This document shows, one piece after another, positions 22,146 through 32,476 of a DNA stretch of 64,000 nucleotides (its first letter is position 1; every line of letters starts with the position of its first letter). The stretch comes from Bipolaris cookei (taxonomy: Eukaryota > Ascomycota > Dothideomycetes > Pleosporales > Pleosporaceae), in the NCBI GenBank assembly GCA_002286855.1, contig NRSV01000004.1, positions 248,001 to 312,000 on the forward strand, in the 5' to 3' direction. Below the pieces are notes generated by a model. It worked only from the letters and a program-made list of their open reading frames with translations. It was not told where the DNA came from and did no database searches. The position numbers and the translations under genes were made by a program.

Positions 22146-23236
22146 CTATTTGTTTCTCGTCTTGGCTAATTTTTCATGCCATTTACGCGCCGATGGCTTT
22201 AGAGCTGGCGTTCCATTGTCCACTACCGGGGCCGATGCAGCCTTGCCTTTAGCCTTGATCGTTGTATCTGAAGGAAATTCATAAAAGCCTTCGATAGCTG
22301 TAAGCTTAGCATCCTTGCGCCATACTTCTGGTAGGCGATCCTCCCACGTGTCAGTGAAATCAGCAATCAAAAAGTCAGCACCGCGCCTGGCATCTAGTAG
22401 GGTTTTCCCGGTGAAGGCAACTGTCTTTGCTCGGTCGAGACAGGACCACGGTCCGCTCCTGTCAGTGTCATCCGTTGCCAAGTACGCAAGCACGGCTTGT
22501 GTGAGAGGAACGGGGTGCCCTTCTTCAGCTACAGCCGTTGCAATGTCGCTGGTCATGAACTGCTTGTCGAGGGGGATCCCCTCTGCCAATGCAGCAGCAA
22601 TTATGGATCTCCATACATGGGAGAGGGCGCTCGGAGATGGCTGATACGAGCCCTCATCTGTGTCAAAGGCCATGAGCTGCCTCCATCCTGCCTGGCACTC
22701 TCCATCGGACAGGGGCATGTCGTTGAATATACCAGCCTTGGTCATGCCATTAGGAGTGACTTCGACGTCGCCAGCAACAATGTCGTACACAGGGAGCACC
22801 TCTCTCAACAAGGCAATGGCAGAGGCAGAAGAGGCATAGAGCTCGAGTGTAGAGCTGCACAGAGCAATGGCGCGTGTGACAGGGATGGGGATCTCGTTGC
22901 CATGGGCTTCGAGGGCTGGCTGGGTCACAAAGAGCGAGTTGGACGTCTGGACCTGGCGCACCTGGAACGACTTGTCCGGGGTGCAGAGTACGGCATATGC
23001 AGGCTTTGCGTTATGCGTACCAGTAGCAGTGGAAGAAGCTTGCGATTTGATGGACAGTCTGGCACGCGTGGTGAGAAAAGGGAGTCGGCATCCAATGCGA
23101 CACGACGGCAGACATACAGCGGAGGGTTTGGCTTGTCTATCAGCTCAACGATTTCCGGGGGCAGCTCGAGCAGGCGGAAATGCTGTTGTTCGTGTGCTAT
23201 GGAGACGGGCAGCCCATCCTGGTGCTGCGTGGCCAT
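22146..23236 (-). CDS. DCC1: Sister chromatid cohesion protein DCC1, 2 exons, 343 aa
   Basis: Exons 23118-23236 and 22146-23058 join by GTATGT...CCAG to 1032 nt. The start MATQHQDGLP is the first ATG in frame with the domain. The N-terminal part holds FRLLELPPEIVELID and then PAYAVLCTPDKSFQVRQVQTSNSL, both hallmarks of Dcc1. The C-terminus carries a winged-helix-like part, including WRKDAKLTAIEGFYEFP and ending in KWHEKLAKTRNK. Dcc1 with Ctf8 and Ctf18 forms the alternative clamp loader Ctf18-RFC, which acts on PCNA and supports cohesion. Length fits the family (yeast about 380). It diverges from the RhoGEF gene at 23885. Confidence 0.88.
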
Positions 23237-23884
23237 TACTGGAGCCGGACACTCTACCAGCCCAGATGCGCGATGAAACGTGCCGTGGGCGATTTGAGCA
23301 TATGAAGCCAGCCGCCACCGTGAGCTGCTATGACGACGATGTTTTGATATTCGTCGGCACTGCGGGGTGGGTTGATGCGCAACTAGCTCGCAGGCGGGTC
23401 GGAGGGATGGATGGAGCAAAAGTAGGCTGCAGGGCCATGTATTCGCACCAAAAATACCTGGCATTGCGGTGATTAGGACCGGGACCCCCCAGGCGTCTCC
23501 TTGTCGCCCTGATTGCACGTTGGCAATTCGCCGTCTAGTCTCCCGCCCGCGCTTGGTCGCTGCTGCACGACCGCCTTGATTCGGGCTTCAACAGATCGCT
23601 GCCAACTTGTTGTTGTGTTGTTGTTGTCTGGACTCGACTCGACTCGACACGCGCCTGCTGCCCTTGTCCTGTATGGCTACCCGATTACTACGACGACAGC
23701 ACCTCCACCTCCACCACCGCTGCCACCACCACGACCATCACCGCCGCCTCGCCTGCCACCACAACCATTGTCCGTCCCCACGCGGCTGCGCCATGCAAGC
23801 GATGCACTAACCTAATTGCCTCCCTGGTCACTTGTTTCGCTGTACTCATCCGGCTTCGTCACTCGCTTCCACGCCCTCGACACC
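23237..23884. promoter_or_regulatory. Shared divergent promoter of DCC1 and the BUD3-type gene
   Basis: 648 bases separate the two start codons, which point away from each other. On the BUD3 side a CCA/ACC-rich tract runs from about 23697 to 23775 in what is probably the 5' UTR, and (GACTC)3 stands near 23632-23646. No uORF with clear meaning was identified. Confidence 0.6.
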
Positions 23885-26800
23885 ATGGGCGTCGTAATTA
23901 ACCCCGAGCCCGCGGCCCTCTCCGCAGACGACCTGTCGCTTTTCTACACCACCGACGAGCTGCTCTCCCATTCTCCCGTCCTGATCTTCTACGGCCCAAC
24001 CGCAACTTCCACCCAGGCCACGCATTCGCGCATCCAAGCCCATGTCTTTACGCCCGCCGGCCTGCAGAACTTCGCCCGCCTGATTATATCCCCGACAGCC
24101 ACATTCTACAATGCCGTAACATGCCTGCCTCGCGAGGAACAGGGCGACGAGATATGCCGCGGTCTCGCCTTCAGTCTGTACAAATACTTCCTCGAGCTGC
24201 CCACCGAGATCAAGAGCGTATGGAGCAGGCGCTATGGCTCGTCGGAGAGCCTGCACTCGGCGCCCAGGCTGTTCTCCGAGTCACATGCTGCCATCATCGC
24301 CGCCAAGATGGTCAAGGTCGAGAATGTCATGGATGTCATAGTAGATGTACGGCACGCCTTGGGTGAGCAAACGCTCTCGTGGATAGACCTCGATGTTGTC
24401 CTGCCGCAGGGAAGCGTCCGCAAGCTCAATCCGAGAGAGTCGGCCCAGTTTGACGAGACCGAAGAAGACCCGACCCAGCAAAAGTATGAAGAATTCGCAC
24501 CTCTCATTAAGCTATTTGGAGAATCGGCATTCCTGCCCACTGCCAAGCTCCGCCGTGCGCCCTCAAAACCGACGGCCCTCAACCGATCCCAGAATTTCTC
24601 GAGAAAACAAAAAGAGACGCTCCGGCGCGAGATGTGCGAATTGCTGGATACGGAAGAAAACTACGTGAGCAAGTTGGACGAGTTGATTCATACGGTAGCC
24701 GTTGAGTTTCGTGAAAAGGCAAAATCAAAGTCAAGTTCCAGTGCTAGCCCAACAGAGCAAGCACTGCGGGGTCTGTTTCCTCCCAGTCTGGACAAGATAT
24801 TGGAAGTCAATTTGCAATTCTTGGAAGCCCTGCGCATTGTATTGGAAGAGTCGGAGAACGGAGCAATTGAAGACATTGAAACTGCCACAGATGACGTCTA
24901 TATCGCTCCTTTGCGAGGACAAAAGGACGCCCCTGACGTCACAGGAGCGGCTGCAGTCGCAAGGACCCTTCTCGAGTGGCTACCGCAGTTCTCTGATTGC
25001 TACACTGATTACATGGCGGCACATGGCGACTTCTCGCAACTGTTAAAGCATTTCACCAAGGACTCAGCCTCCAGCTTCTCCAAACGTGTCTACGAGACAG
25101 GTGAGCAGCGACTCATGTCCATGTTGATCGAACCCGTACAACGACTACCACGATACAACCTCTATATTGATAATATTCTGAAACAGTTGCCAGTTCGGCA
25201 CCCGGCAATCAAACTATTCCTCAAGGCGAGAGATATGATATCAGACATTTGTACACGAGAGGGCCCAACTGCACAAAAATTCAGAATATCTGGCCGTCTG
25301 CGCAAGATGGTCTCGTCATGGCCGTCTGGATGTAACCCACAAGGACGACTTATCACAGCAATTGATTGTGTAGAGCTATCTCCACCATATCACGGCGAAC
25401 TATCTGGGCCAGCCACGGTATCCGGAATCATTGTGCTCTTTACTGACTTTCTGATACTTCTTCAAAAGTCCGAATATGGCTCAATCAACGCCCGTAGTTT
25501 GCTCGCTGAACTCGACAATCCAAAGTTTGCAGAGTCATTTGACGGTAACACCGAGCTTACATTCCATCAGCATCTGAGTCTGGGCGACGTTTTCATTAGC
25601 GAGCATTCAGAGGGAAACATCCTCCAAGTCCTATCCCCGGTGCCACCAGCTAACCCTTCCTCGCGGTCACGGCATCGAGAACAACAACAGAGGCTTGGAA
25701 TCCGCATGTTTTATCTTCAAGGCTCGTATGAGGGTAAAGGACAAAAATTTACGGAGGAATTCACTAAAGCTCGGGTCGAGGGCAGATTTTCCGAAACGGA
25801 GCGAGAAGGCGACAAATGGGAAGTCCGGGCCTTGCCAGGCGACCTGAGTCTATTCTCGTCTATCACGGAGGAAACAGGAGGCAAGCAGATTGAGGGCCGG
25901 AAAGAGCCTGCTAAAATACAGATTCTCGTTGAGGGATCCAAGTTCTCCCAACCTATTGAAGTCGGCGACAATGGTATCGAGCTTACCATCGCAATCTCGA
26001 GCCTTGGGGAGGGACTGTATCTCCTGGAAACTAACGGAACCAACGGATTCACGGCACGAGACAAACTGACGAACCTGGAGTTTCTGCCTGTCCTGATGAA
26101 GCGCATGACCAACTACTTCCAGCTGCGCAACAGTGTGAAGAATTTCGCGCTGACTGAGGCCTATCTACGTCGAAACCACCAGATACTCAAGTCGCTTGCT
26201 CTCGAAATGTACGAAATGGAACAAGAACGAGGCAGCAAGAGCCGTCCACATTCTCCAGTCAAGATGTTATCGAGCTTCTTTGGTGGAAGTGTGAGCAATC
26301 TCAGTGGCACCATCGGCAGGGAGGGTGGTGGTTCACGCAAACTACAGCGTAATGCCCATACTATGGGCGAGATACCACGGATACCGCCACCTCTACAATC
26401 TGTGCCTGGTCGTGCCCAAAGTCGCGATGGTGAATCGTCACGCCCCAACTCATCGAGCACCAACAAGAGCGCCTCGTTCAACGGCATGCTAACTGACCCC
26501 ATTACGAAACTCGAAGAGACCCTTGCAAATCTGACGCTGGCTCTGCTCTCACGCAAAGGCAACATTGTCGGACGTTCTGTTCGCGCAAGGACTGTTGCTG
26601 ATGAACTTGTTGTCAATGAACTCTACAACACTCTTCTTGAGAATCCCGGAAACCTCGATTTGGCTAGTCAGTCATCAGTCGACGTACTGTTTGCAGTGTT
26701 TGAAAAGTTCCTGAGCATTGGTTGGAGAGAGCGCATGGGCCCTGTGCTATCTCATGCTACACTGGTCTCGTTACAAATGCGATCAGACACGATGCCGCCC

Positions 26801-28507
26801 GATGAATTCGAGGAGTTTTTCAGAAACATGCTTGAGCAGTTTGCACCTCCAAATCAGCGAGCATTTCGAGCGGTTATCAATCTGTTGGCCGAACTGCTGG
26901 ACGGTACTAGCAACGATGGGGACCGTGGCATTCTCACTGCAGCATTCGCTGAGATGCTAGTTCCCGCTGGTAATTCGCACGACTTCATATCTTTGATGGA
27001 CCGTCTAGTAGAAGATATCGATGTACTCTTCCCAGTCCAGACGCCCGGTCTTGGCACGCCAATCTATGGATCTATGGATTCGAAGGGTCGCCTGGCGGCC
27101 GCTGGATCGATAAACCCGAATACATCTCTCAGGAGACGATTCGGCTTTGGAACTTTGAGCCGGGAGAACAGCAAATCTGAGAACGATTCAAAAGTAGGAG
27201 CGATATGGCGTTCGCTGAGTAAAAACAGTCATGGAGGGTCAGAGGCGCAGTCACCAAGCATGTCAAGAAACGGAGTCGGGCCCCTTGCTCGCTCCAACTC
27301 GACAGACGCTGCGGCGCGTCTGTCGCCCAAGCGTCCATCGTCTCGCGATCGTCCGACGGTGCTGGGCGCGTTCAACTTTGAACCGCCGAGTACTAGCAAT
27401 CGGCCTTATAGTGGGGTTCTTGGAACTATTGGAGAGGTACCGCCCGCTGCTGGGCCTCCCCGCAAGAAACGGCGCTCTTCTCTGAGCGACCTCAAGACGT
27501 TACAGGATGCTGACGACGTGCCTGAGTGGTCCCCGCAGACTCCTCGCAAAACCGATTCAGTGCTTCGTCACGAAAATCGGCAGATTAGCGATTCGCCCCG
27601 TCCAGAAACGCCATCAGGGGCGGCATTGCTCAACAAGCATACGTCGTCGATACCCACACCTGCACGACTTGGATCTCCGATGCGATTGGAGAAGAAGGAG
27701 AATGCAGCGACGAGCGGGTCGGAACGTCCAGGGCACTCTCGGTCAAAGTCGATTACGCCGAAGCTGGAGATCAAGGATGAGGTGACCATCAAGTCGCTCA
27801 GCCCTACGAAGAAGCGAAGCGAGACGATTTCGGGTATTCCAAGTCTCCGACCGACGGGATCTGGATTGCACGAGCGGACTGGATCTGGAAATACGGTCAA
27901 GCTTCCGCCTTCAACGCCACGGTCGCCAACCAAGATGGGGGTTGGTTCTACTGGTACGCCAAAGAGGCTCAAGATGCAGTCGCCACAGAAGCTGCGAGAG
28001 CGACTGCAGCAGCAAGAACAAGACATTGATGATGCGTCGAATGCGCTGCAGAACGAGCTGAGTGCCATTGGACAGGAACTGAGTACTAAGGGTACACCGC
28101 GTCTGACGACTCAAAGCTCTGCGCCGTCATTATCACTTACAAACGGAGCACGATCAGCAGAGGCACGGATTGCAGTTTTGGAGAAACAACTCAAGGCAAC
28201 ATTGGAACTTTTGTCGTCGCGCACATCGGGAATAGCGAGCGACGTGGCTACGTCACTGCAGGTATCTGAAGCGCGGTGCAAGCATCTGGACCAGCTGTAT
28301 CGGGACGTGAACGCAGAGAACGAAGCACTGTATGCACGGTTCAACGAAGAGTTGGAGAAGGTGACGAGCAGCGCGCGAAAGGGCAGGGCTAGTGAGGAAG
28401 TGGAAAGGCGACTCAAGGCCAGCGAAGAAGAGGCAGCGCGTCTGCGGAAAGAAAACGCGCGTCTGAAGAGGGAGGTGGCAGGGCTGAAGGCGCAAATCAG
28501 GGAGTGA
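23885..28507 (+). CDS. BUD3: BUD3-type RhoGEF (DH domain), 1540 aa
   Basis: A single exon from ATG 23885 (ACCATGG context; an upstream in-frame TTG at 23816 is ignored) to TGA 28507. Residues 1-230 form the fungal BUD3 N-terminal region (LIFYGPTATSTQ, YKYFLELPTEIKSVWSRRYG). A Dbl-homology domain follows at about 240-460: REMCELLDTEENYVSKLDEL and the signature RLMSMLIEPVQRLPRYNLYI. A PH-like part follows at about 480-760. Next comes a disordered Ser/Pro-rich region with many SP/TP sites, and finally a coiled coil at about 1400-1540. In filamentous ascomycetes Bud3 activates Rho4 at septation sites together with Bud4; this is family knowledge. The length matches Aspergillus and Neurospora Bud3. 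Confidence 0.85.
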   Translation: MGVVINPEPAALSADDLSLFYTTDELLSHSPVLIFYGPTATSTQATHSRIQAHVFTPAGLQNFARLIISPTATFYNAVTCLPREEQGDEICRGLAFSLYKYFLELPTEIKSVWSRRYGSSESLHSAPRLFSESHAAIIAAKMVKVENVMDVIVDVRHALGEQTLSWIDLDVVLPQGSVRKLNPRESAQFDETEEDPTQQKYEEFAPLIKLFGESAFLPTAKLRRAPSKPTALNRSQNFSRKQKETLRREMCELLDTEENYVSKLDELIHTVAVEFREKAKSKSSSSASPTEQALRGLFPPSLDKILEVNLQFLEALRIVLEESENGAIEDIETATDDVYIAPLRGQKDAPDVTGAAAVARTLLEWLPQFSDCYTDYMAAHGDFSQLLKHFTKDSASSFSKRVYETGEQRLMSMLIEPVQRLPRYNLYIDNILKQLPVRHPAIKLFLKARDMISDICTREGPTAQKFRISGRLRKMVSSWPSGCNPQGRLITAIDCVELSPPYHGELSGPATVSGIIVLFTDFLILLQKSEYGSINARSLLAELDNPKFAESFDGNTELTFHQHLSLGDVFISEHSEGNILQVLSPVPPANPSSRSRHREQQQRLGIRMFYLQGSYEGKGQKFTEEFTKARVEGRFSETEREGDKWEVRALPGDLSLFSSITEETGGKQIEGRKEPAKIQILVEGSKFSQPIEVGDNGIELTIAISSLGEGLYLLETNGTNGFTARDKLTNLEFLPVLMKRMTNYFQLRNSVKNFALTEAYLRRNHQILKSLALEMYEMEQERGSKSRPHSPVKMLSSFFGGSVSNLSGTIGREGGGSRKLQRNAHTMGEIPRIPPPLQSVPGRAQSRDGESSRPNSSSTNKSASFNGMLTDPITKLEETLANLTLALLSRKGNIVGRSVRARTVADELVVNELYNTLLENPGNLDLASQSSVDVLFAVFEKFLSIGWRERMGPVLSHATLVSLQMRSDTMPPDEFEEFFRNMLEQFAPPNQRAFRAVINLLAELLDGTSNDGDRGILTAAFAEMLVPAGNSHDFISLMDRLVEDIDVLFPVQTPGLGTPIYGSMDSKGRLAAAGSINPNTSLRRRFGFGTLSRENSKSENDSKVGAIWRSLSKNSHGGSEAQSPSMSRNGVGPLARSNSTDAAARLSPKRPSSRDRPTVLGAFNFEPPSTSNRPYSGVLGTIGEVPPAAGPPRKKRRSSLSDLKTLQDADDVPEWSPQTPRKTDSVLRHENRQISDSPRPETPSGAALLNKHTSSIPTPARLGSPMRLEKKENAATSGSERPGHSRSKSITPKLEIKDEVTIKSLSPTKKRSETISGIPSLRPTGSGLHERTGSGNTVKLPPSTPRSPTKMGVGSTGTPKRLKMQSPQKLRERLQQQEQDIDDASNALQNELSAIGQELSTKGTPRLTTQSSAPSLSLTNGARSAEARIAVLEKQLKATLELLSSRTSGIASDVATSLQVSEARCKHLDQLYRDVNAENEALYARFNEELEKVTSSARKGRASEEVERRLKASEEEAARLRKENARLKREVAGLKAQIRE

Positions 28508-28847
28508 GGGTGGCCGTGACGGGTGCTCTGTGCTGATTGCTTACTCTGCTCCTTTCTTTGAGATATTTTCCCAGAGCAAGAGAGTTTACTTATTGTAGAT
28601 GGAATTCTACAAATTGCGGCAGGCAACTGATACGACGTGGGGCCTTGTAAGTTTGTGCGCCAACGGGTCAGTCTTTTTTTTAGAGGAAGATGAGTGGATT
28701 ATGAAGGCATATGACAAGGCGTTGTGTAGGGATTTCGAGAGCAATATACCAAGTGCATGTTTTAGTGCGTATATACTTATGTACGTAGGTAGCTGTGTAC
28801 TTGAGTACATGTGTACGTCAGAATGTATGTATATATATAAATACTTG

Positions 28848-28880
28848 CGTGTGTGTATGTGTGTGTGTGTGTGTGTGTGT
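28848..28880. repeat. (GT)n microsatellite
   Basis: GT run with one TATG interruption, just after a TATATATA stretch. It explains the overlapping CVCVCV and HTHTHT open frames seen on the two strands, which are not genes. Confidence 0.9.
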
Positions 28881-28918
28881 ACGTAGACGCGCAATCGGGG
28901 GCGCGGGCCATGTGGCAG

Positions 28919-28995
28919 CGTATGGGATACGGGTAAGGGTGTGGGTATGGGATACGGGTAAGGGTGTGGGTACGGGTGTGGGTATGGGTTATATG
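28919..28995. repeat. GGGTA/GGGTGT tandem array
   Basis: Two nearly perfect copies of a 28-base unit (TATGGGATACGGGTAAGGGT plus TGTGGG...) are followed by shorter degenerate GGGTRT units. The G-rich strand runs in the plus direction. Confidence 0.85.
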
Positions 28996-29951
28996 GGTGG
29001 ACATGGCAACGGAGGACATGCCGGGAGGCTCAAGCAACCCCGCTAGTTTATGCATGTGTTGGCACGGCACCTCAATCGACAGCCTACCTTGTGCCGCGGC
29101 TATCGACATCCACTGTCTATCGCGATGGATTGTGCATTCCAGCCCCGCCCCCGTGCTGTGAGGCTGCAAGGACCGGACGAGGTTGGTGTCGTACTGCACC
29201 CCATCACTGCACGGCACTGCACTGCACGTCCGTATACGAGGCTTGCTATTAATGCTAACTTACTTATCGCTGCAAGCTGAGTAGGACCGAGGGCAGGGCG
29301 AGCAGCACGCCTGTTTCAACACGGAGAAATTGGTCATTATTTCGGGCTCGGACGGCGTGTCTTGCCGCGCTAATACCGCAGCAGCAAAGCACAACGTTTC
29401 GCCTTCGGAAACGGGCCCTCTTGGATGACGATCGCCCAGCAATGCCATCCTCCTCCAACTCAGCCACGGCTCGTCGGCCGGCTTCTTCACCATCCAACAT
29501 CCGCGACAGACGCAGACGCGCAGCCCCCCGTCTTGCCCACCCTCCCCCATTACCGCCTGCTTGCGCTGTGTCCTATGCTTGTACCCTTGACAAACGGGCG
29601 ACACTGAGCTGTGGATTGTGAGCTGAGAGCTGCGAGCTCTGATCCTCCTTCCTATTACTCCCTCGTACCCGCCGCCAGCCGCATCCGTGCGCCACCCTCA
29701 CCTTAAACCTACTAGACGAAACGGCCGCTGCAAGTCCGCAATTGACTCTACCGCGTGCTGAAGAAGGCTCCATGACGGAGAGCGGCAATGACTCTCCATG
29801 CTGCATCGTCGTCTGAAAGCTCCCCTATCTACGTCGTCTCTTACCCGGCAGGCCTGCGTCGCAGCGCCCATCCGAAACTCATCGAGTTCCAACCACCTCA
29901 TCCACACCTCTTCTCCCTCTCTGAGCTGGCTCACTTCACTGTCCCTACACC

Positions 29952-31370
29952 ATGGCCTGGTTCATGAGAGGCGTCCAGAGCGCCCTCTTCCACTACGCCT
30001 CATGCGCCCCCTGTACCGGCTACAGCGATGGCAGAAAAAGACGCAAAGCAGCAAAAGAGGCCCGCAAGCTGAGAGAGAAGCTGGAACTCGAGCAGCCCGG
30101 CGCATACTACCATCCTGAACCTACCGGCACAAATGCCTACTGGAGCGAGGAAATCGCAATGGGCCCAGGCCCACCACCCCGGAGATCGAGGAAGACCAAC
30201 ACAACACAAAGGACCGGCTCGAGGGGGCTGCCCACCCGCGGCACCCAGGGCTCAACGCTGAGCAAAGGCAGAAGCAGCCTCGATGTCGACCATGCAGCTG
30301 AAAACCGGCTCAGCGACGACACGCTCGATGACGATGACGAGACTTGGAACCACAAGCGCTACCAGCGAGAAGACGAGGATCTGTGGGGTTACGACGATCA
30401 CTCAACAGCCCTCGAACATACAATGACAGGCTCATCTGTAGGCGGTGGCGGCTACCAATTACAAAGGCCAAATGTGCCTAGGTCCGAAAGCTATTATGTC
30501 GCACGCGTCCCTCCGGTCAATGAGCTGCACCCACCCGTCGTTAGCCTGCCGTCGCCGGATCCTTCGGAAAACAGGTGGATGCTCCAACCCCCACCCAAAG
30601 CTAGTGTCATGGCAGGCAAAGAGCGAGCAAAGAACCGGAGTCGCAGTGGCAGTGGTGCAAGCAGTCGCGTAGAGCTGAGTCTGGGTCGCCAGGTGAGCAC
30701 GCGACAATTGATGCACAAGCTCGAACGCGGACAGACACCTGATCGCCTCACAAACTCTCCAAATGGCTCCCACTCGAATCTTGCACACGGTCGCTGCAAG
30801 ACACCGCAAGCCCGGCCCCCGTCTGCCACTAGTAGCTCACCCAACAGGAAAAGACGGGACACCGCCATGGCCCGCGACCTGGCCATTGCACGCACAGACA
30901 CCGCCAGCACCCAGCATTCTTCTCCAGACCCCAGCGACATTATTGTACGCGGCAATTCCACTTTGAGCGTCGATGTTCAAGTACTCCGCACCCATCAAAG
31001 CCGGCCTGCTCTCTCGACTGTAATCTCCAGCAACTCAGGTCAAGACGAGAACGCTCTCCCTATCCCCGAAAGACCCAAACGCGCATACCACAGCTCCACC
31101 ACCTCCGACCTCACCTCCCTCAACTGCCTCCAAGATCTCGTCTCGCCCCAAGCCTTACTAACCTCCCGCTTCGTCTCTGCACCCCAGATCGAAGCCAAGA
31201 TCCGCTTGCCCCCTTCAGAAGAAGACATGATTGCTCGAGCGCGAAAAGACAAGATTTCCCGAAAGGAGGAAGACGACGAAGAGGTAGACGCAATTGTCAA
31301 TGTGCCTTTTGACCGTGAATCCGGACCACCGGAGAAGGATCCCGCATTTCGATGGAGTGTGGACTTTTGA
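29952..31370 (+). CDS. Conserved fungal protein of unknown function, 472 aa
   Basis: Single exon from ATG 29952 (ACCATGG) to TGA 31370. The N-terminal about 80 residues look conserved: MAWFMRGVQSALFHYASCAP, a basic helix with KRRKAAKEARKLREKLE, then YYHPEPTGTNAYWSEEI and GPGPPPRR. I associate this start with a Pezizomycotina protein usually left unnamed. The rest is disordered, rich in Ser, Arg, Pro and Asp, with an ETWNHKRYQREDEDLWGYD segment and a conserved-looking C-terminal patch (LNCLQDLVSPQALLTSRFVS ... FRWSVDF). The short hydrophobic start could act as membrane anchor but is not a clear signal peptide. Confidence 0.75.
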   Translation: MAWFMRGVQSALFHYASCAPCTGYSDGRKRRKAAKEARKLREKLELEQPGAYYHPEPTGTNAYWSEEIAMGPGPPPRRSRKTNTTQRTGSRGLPTRGTQGSTLSKGRSSLDVDHAAENRLSDDTLDDDDETWNHKRYQREDEDLWGYDDHSTALEHTMTGSSVGGGGYQLQRPNVPRSESYYVARVPPVNELHPPVVSLPSPDPSENRWMLQPPPKASVMAGKERAKNRSRSGSGASSRVELSLGRQVSTRQLMHKLERGQTPDRLTNSPNGSHSNLAHGRCKTPQARPPSATSSSPNRKRRDTAMARDLAIARTDTASTQHSSPDPSDIIVRGNSTLSVDVQVLRTHQSRPALSTVISSNSGQDENALPIPERPKRAYHSSTTSDLTSLNCLQDLVSPQALLTSRFVSAPQIEAKIRLPPSEEDMIARARKDKISRKEEDDEEVDAIVNVPFDRESGPPEKDPAFRWSVDF

Positions 31371-31924
31371 GGTCCATCGTTACTAACGTAACTCGCATTT
31401 GACGTTGGTCTGGAGTATTCTACTCACAACTTTTTTTTTTCTTATTTCTTTTCTTCGGCTCGTACACCATGACCGGACAGCATCAGTACAAGCATAGTGC
31501 TGGAATGCGCTACCCTTTTTTACCCGCATACTCGAACTTGCTTGGCATCACTCGGCCATTCGTCGCGAATCTTTTTTTGAGAGCATGCTCATTTTCTTTT
31601 TCTTCTTTCCTTCGCTTTCAAATTCGCAGAAGCCCAATTCGGACCTCTTTTTTCTTTCGTTATCGTTTGCGTTTCTCACTTGTTCCAATGAGCGTTCCTG
31701 CAGCGATGCGAAGAGAAAAATCTTTTGCAGTTTTTGGTCTTTGCTTGGATATAGATACGACTGATATGACCATTTTGCAACTCACTGGCGGCGTTTTTTT
31801 ATTGGATTCTTTGCCGTTTGTTCTGATTCTGGGGTACTGATGGCATTTTCAGCGTTTTTTTCCTTCTCTCTTTTCTCTTCCGTTTTTCTCTTCTCCTTAC
31901 TTTTTTCCCTTTGTTGTCATTGTG

Positions 31925-31925
31925 G

Positions 31926-31972
<47 letters not shown>

Positions 31973-31973
31973 G
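31925..31973. repeat. (GTT)n microsatellite
   Basis: About sixteen uninterrupted GTT units, followed by GCTGGTTGGTTGG. Plus-strand transcripts would carry poly(GUU). Confidence 0.95.
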
Positions 31974-32419
31974 CTGGTTGGTTGGTTCTGATTTCACAAT
32001 GTATATATGATTGCGTGAATAGAGCATTGGCTTCAGGTAGTTGTTGTTGTTGTGGGTCTTTCTGCAAACAGAATGTAATTCATGCAGGACTTTCTTGGTC
32101 TAGTTACAAACTATCGTGCGAACATTGACTTGAGATGAAGTGGATGAGGTTATCTGAGTTATCTCAGTATGTACATTGTTGCGATCGATCTGATTGCAAT
32201 CCCTGGTCTGTTATTTATTTATTTTTTCCGTGGAGCTCTATGTACATGATAATCTGTCGATCGACTAGACCTCTATCCGTTTATTCTTTTCTCTTCGTCA
32301 CTAACATACCCAGACATTCACAAACGGACATGTCTACACCCTTACCCACAATCTACATTTATTCCTCAAAAATCTACTAACAAGAACAGGAAGGAGCACA
32401 AGAAGAAATCAAAACAAAC

Positions 32420-32476
32420 TCTCTCTTTCCCTACCCCCCCCCCCTCTCTCTCACACACACACACACAAACACACAT
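32420..32476. repeat. Composite CT / poly-C / CA simple repeat
   Basis: CTCTCTCT, then a run of about 11 C, then CTCTCTCTC and (CA)n with one AAAC break. A strong purine/pyrimidine strand asymmetry is visible over about 60 bases. Confidence 0.9.

Larger units (their letters stand above)
28508..29951. other. Intergenic with simple repeats, 1.44 kb
   Basis: No supported gene. It contains a GT microsatellite and a GGGTA-type tandem array (listed separately). The last 300 bases are pyrimidine-rich and should be the promoter and 5' UTR of the gene at 29952. Confidence 0.5.

Noticed and set aside
22497..23472. Two long plus-strand frames (259 and 201 codons)
   Set aside because: Antisense to DCC1, whose spliced product is clearly recognisable.
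27568..28068. 166-codon minus-strand frame
   Set aside because: Shadow of the BUD3-type coding sequence.
28919..28995. Internal telomere repeat
   Set aside because: GGGTA/GGGTGT units do not match the fungal TTAGGG repeat, and housekeeping genes lie on both sides.
28777..29217. 146-codon frame with HTHTHT runs
   Set aside because: Produced by the GT microsatellite and G-rich tandem array.
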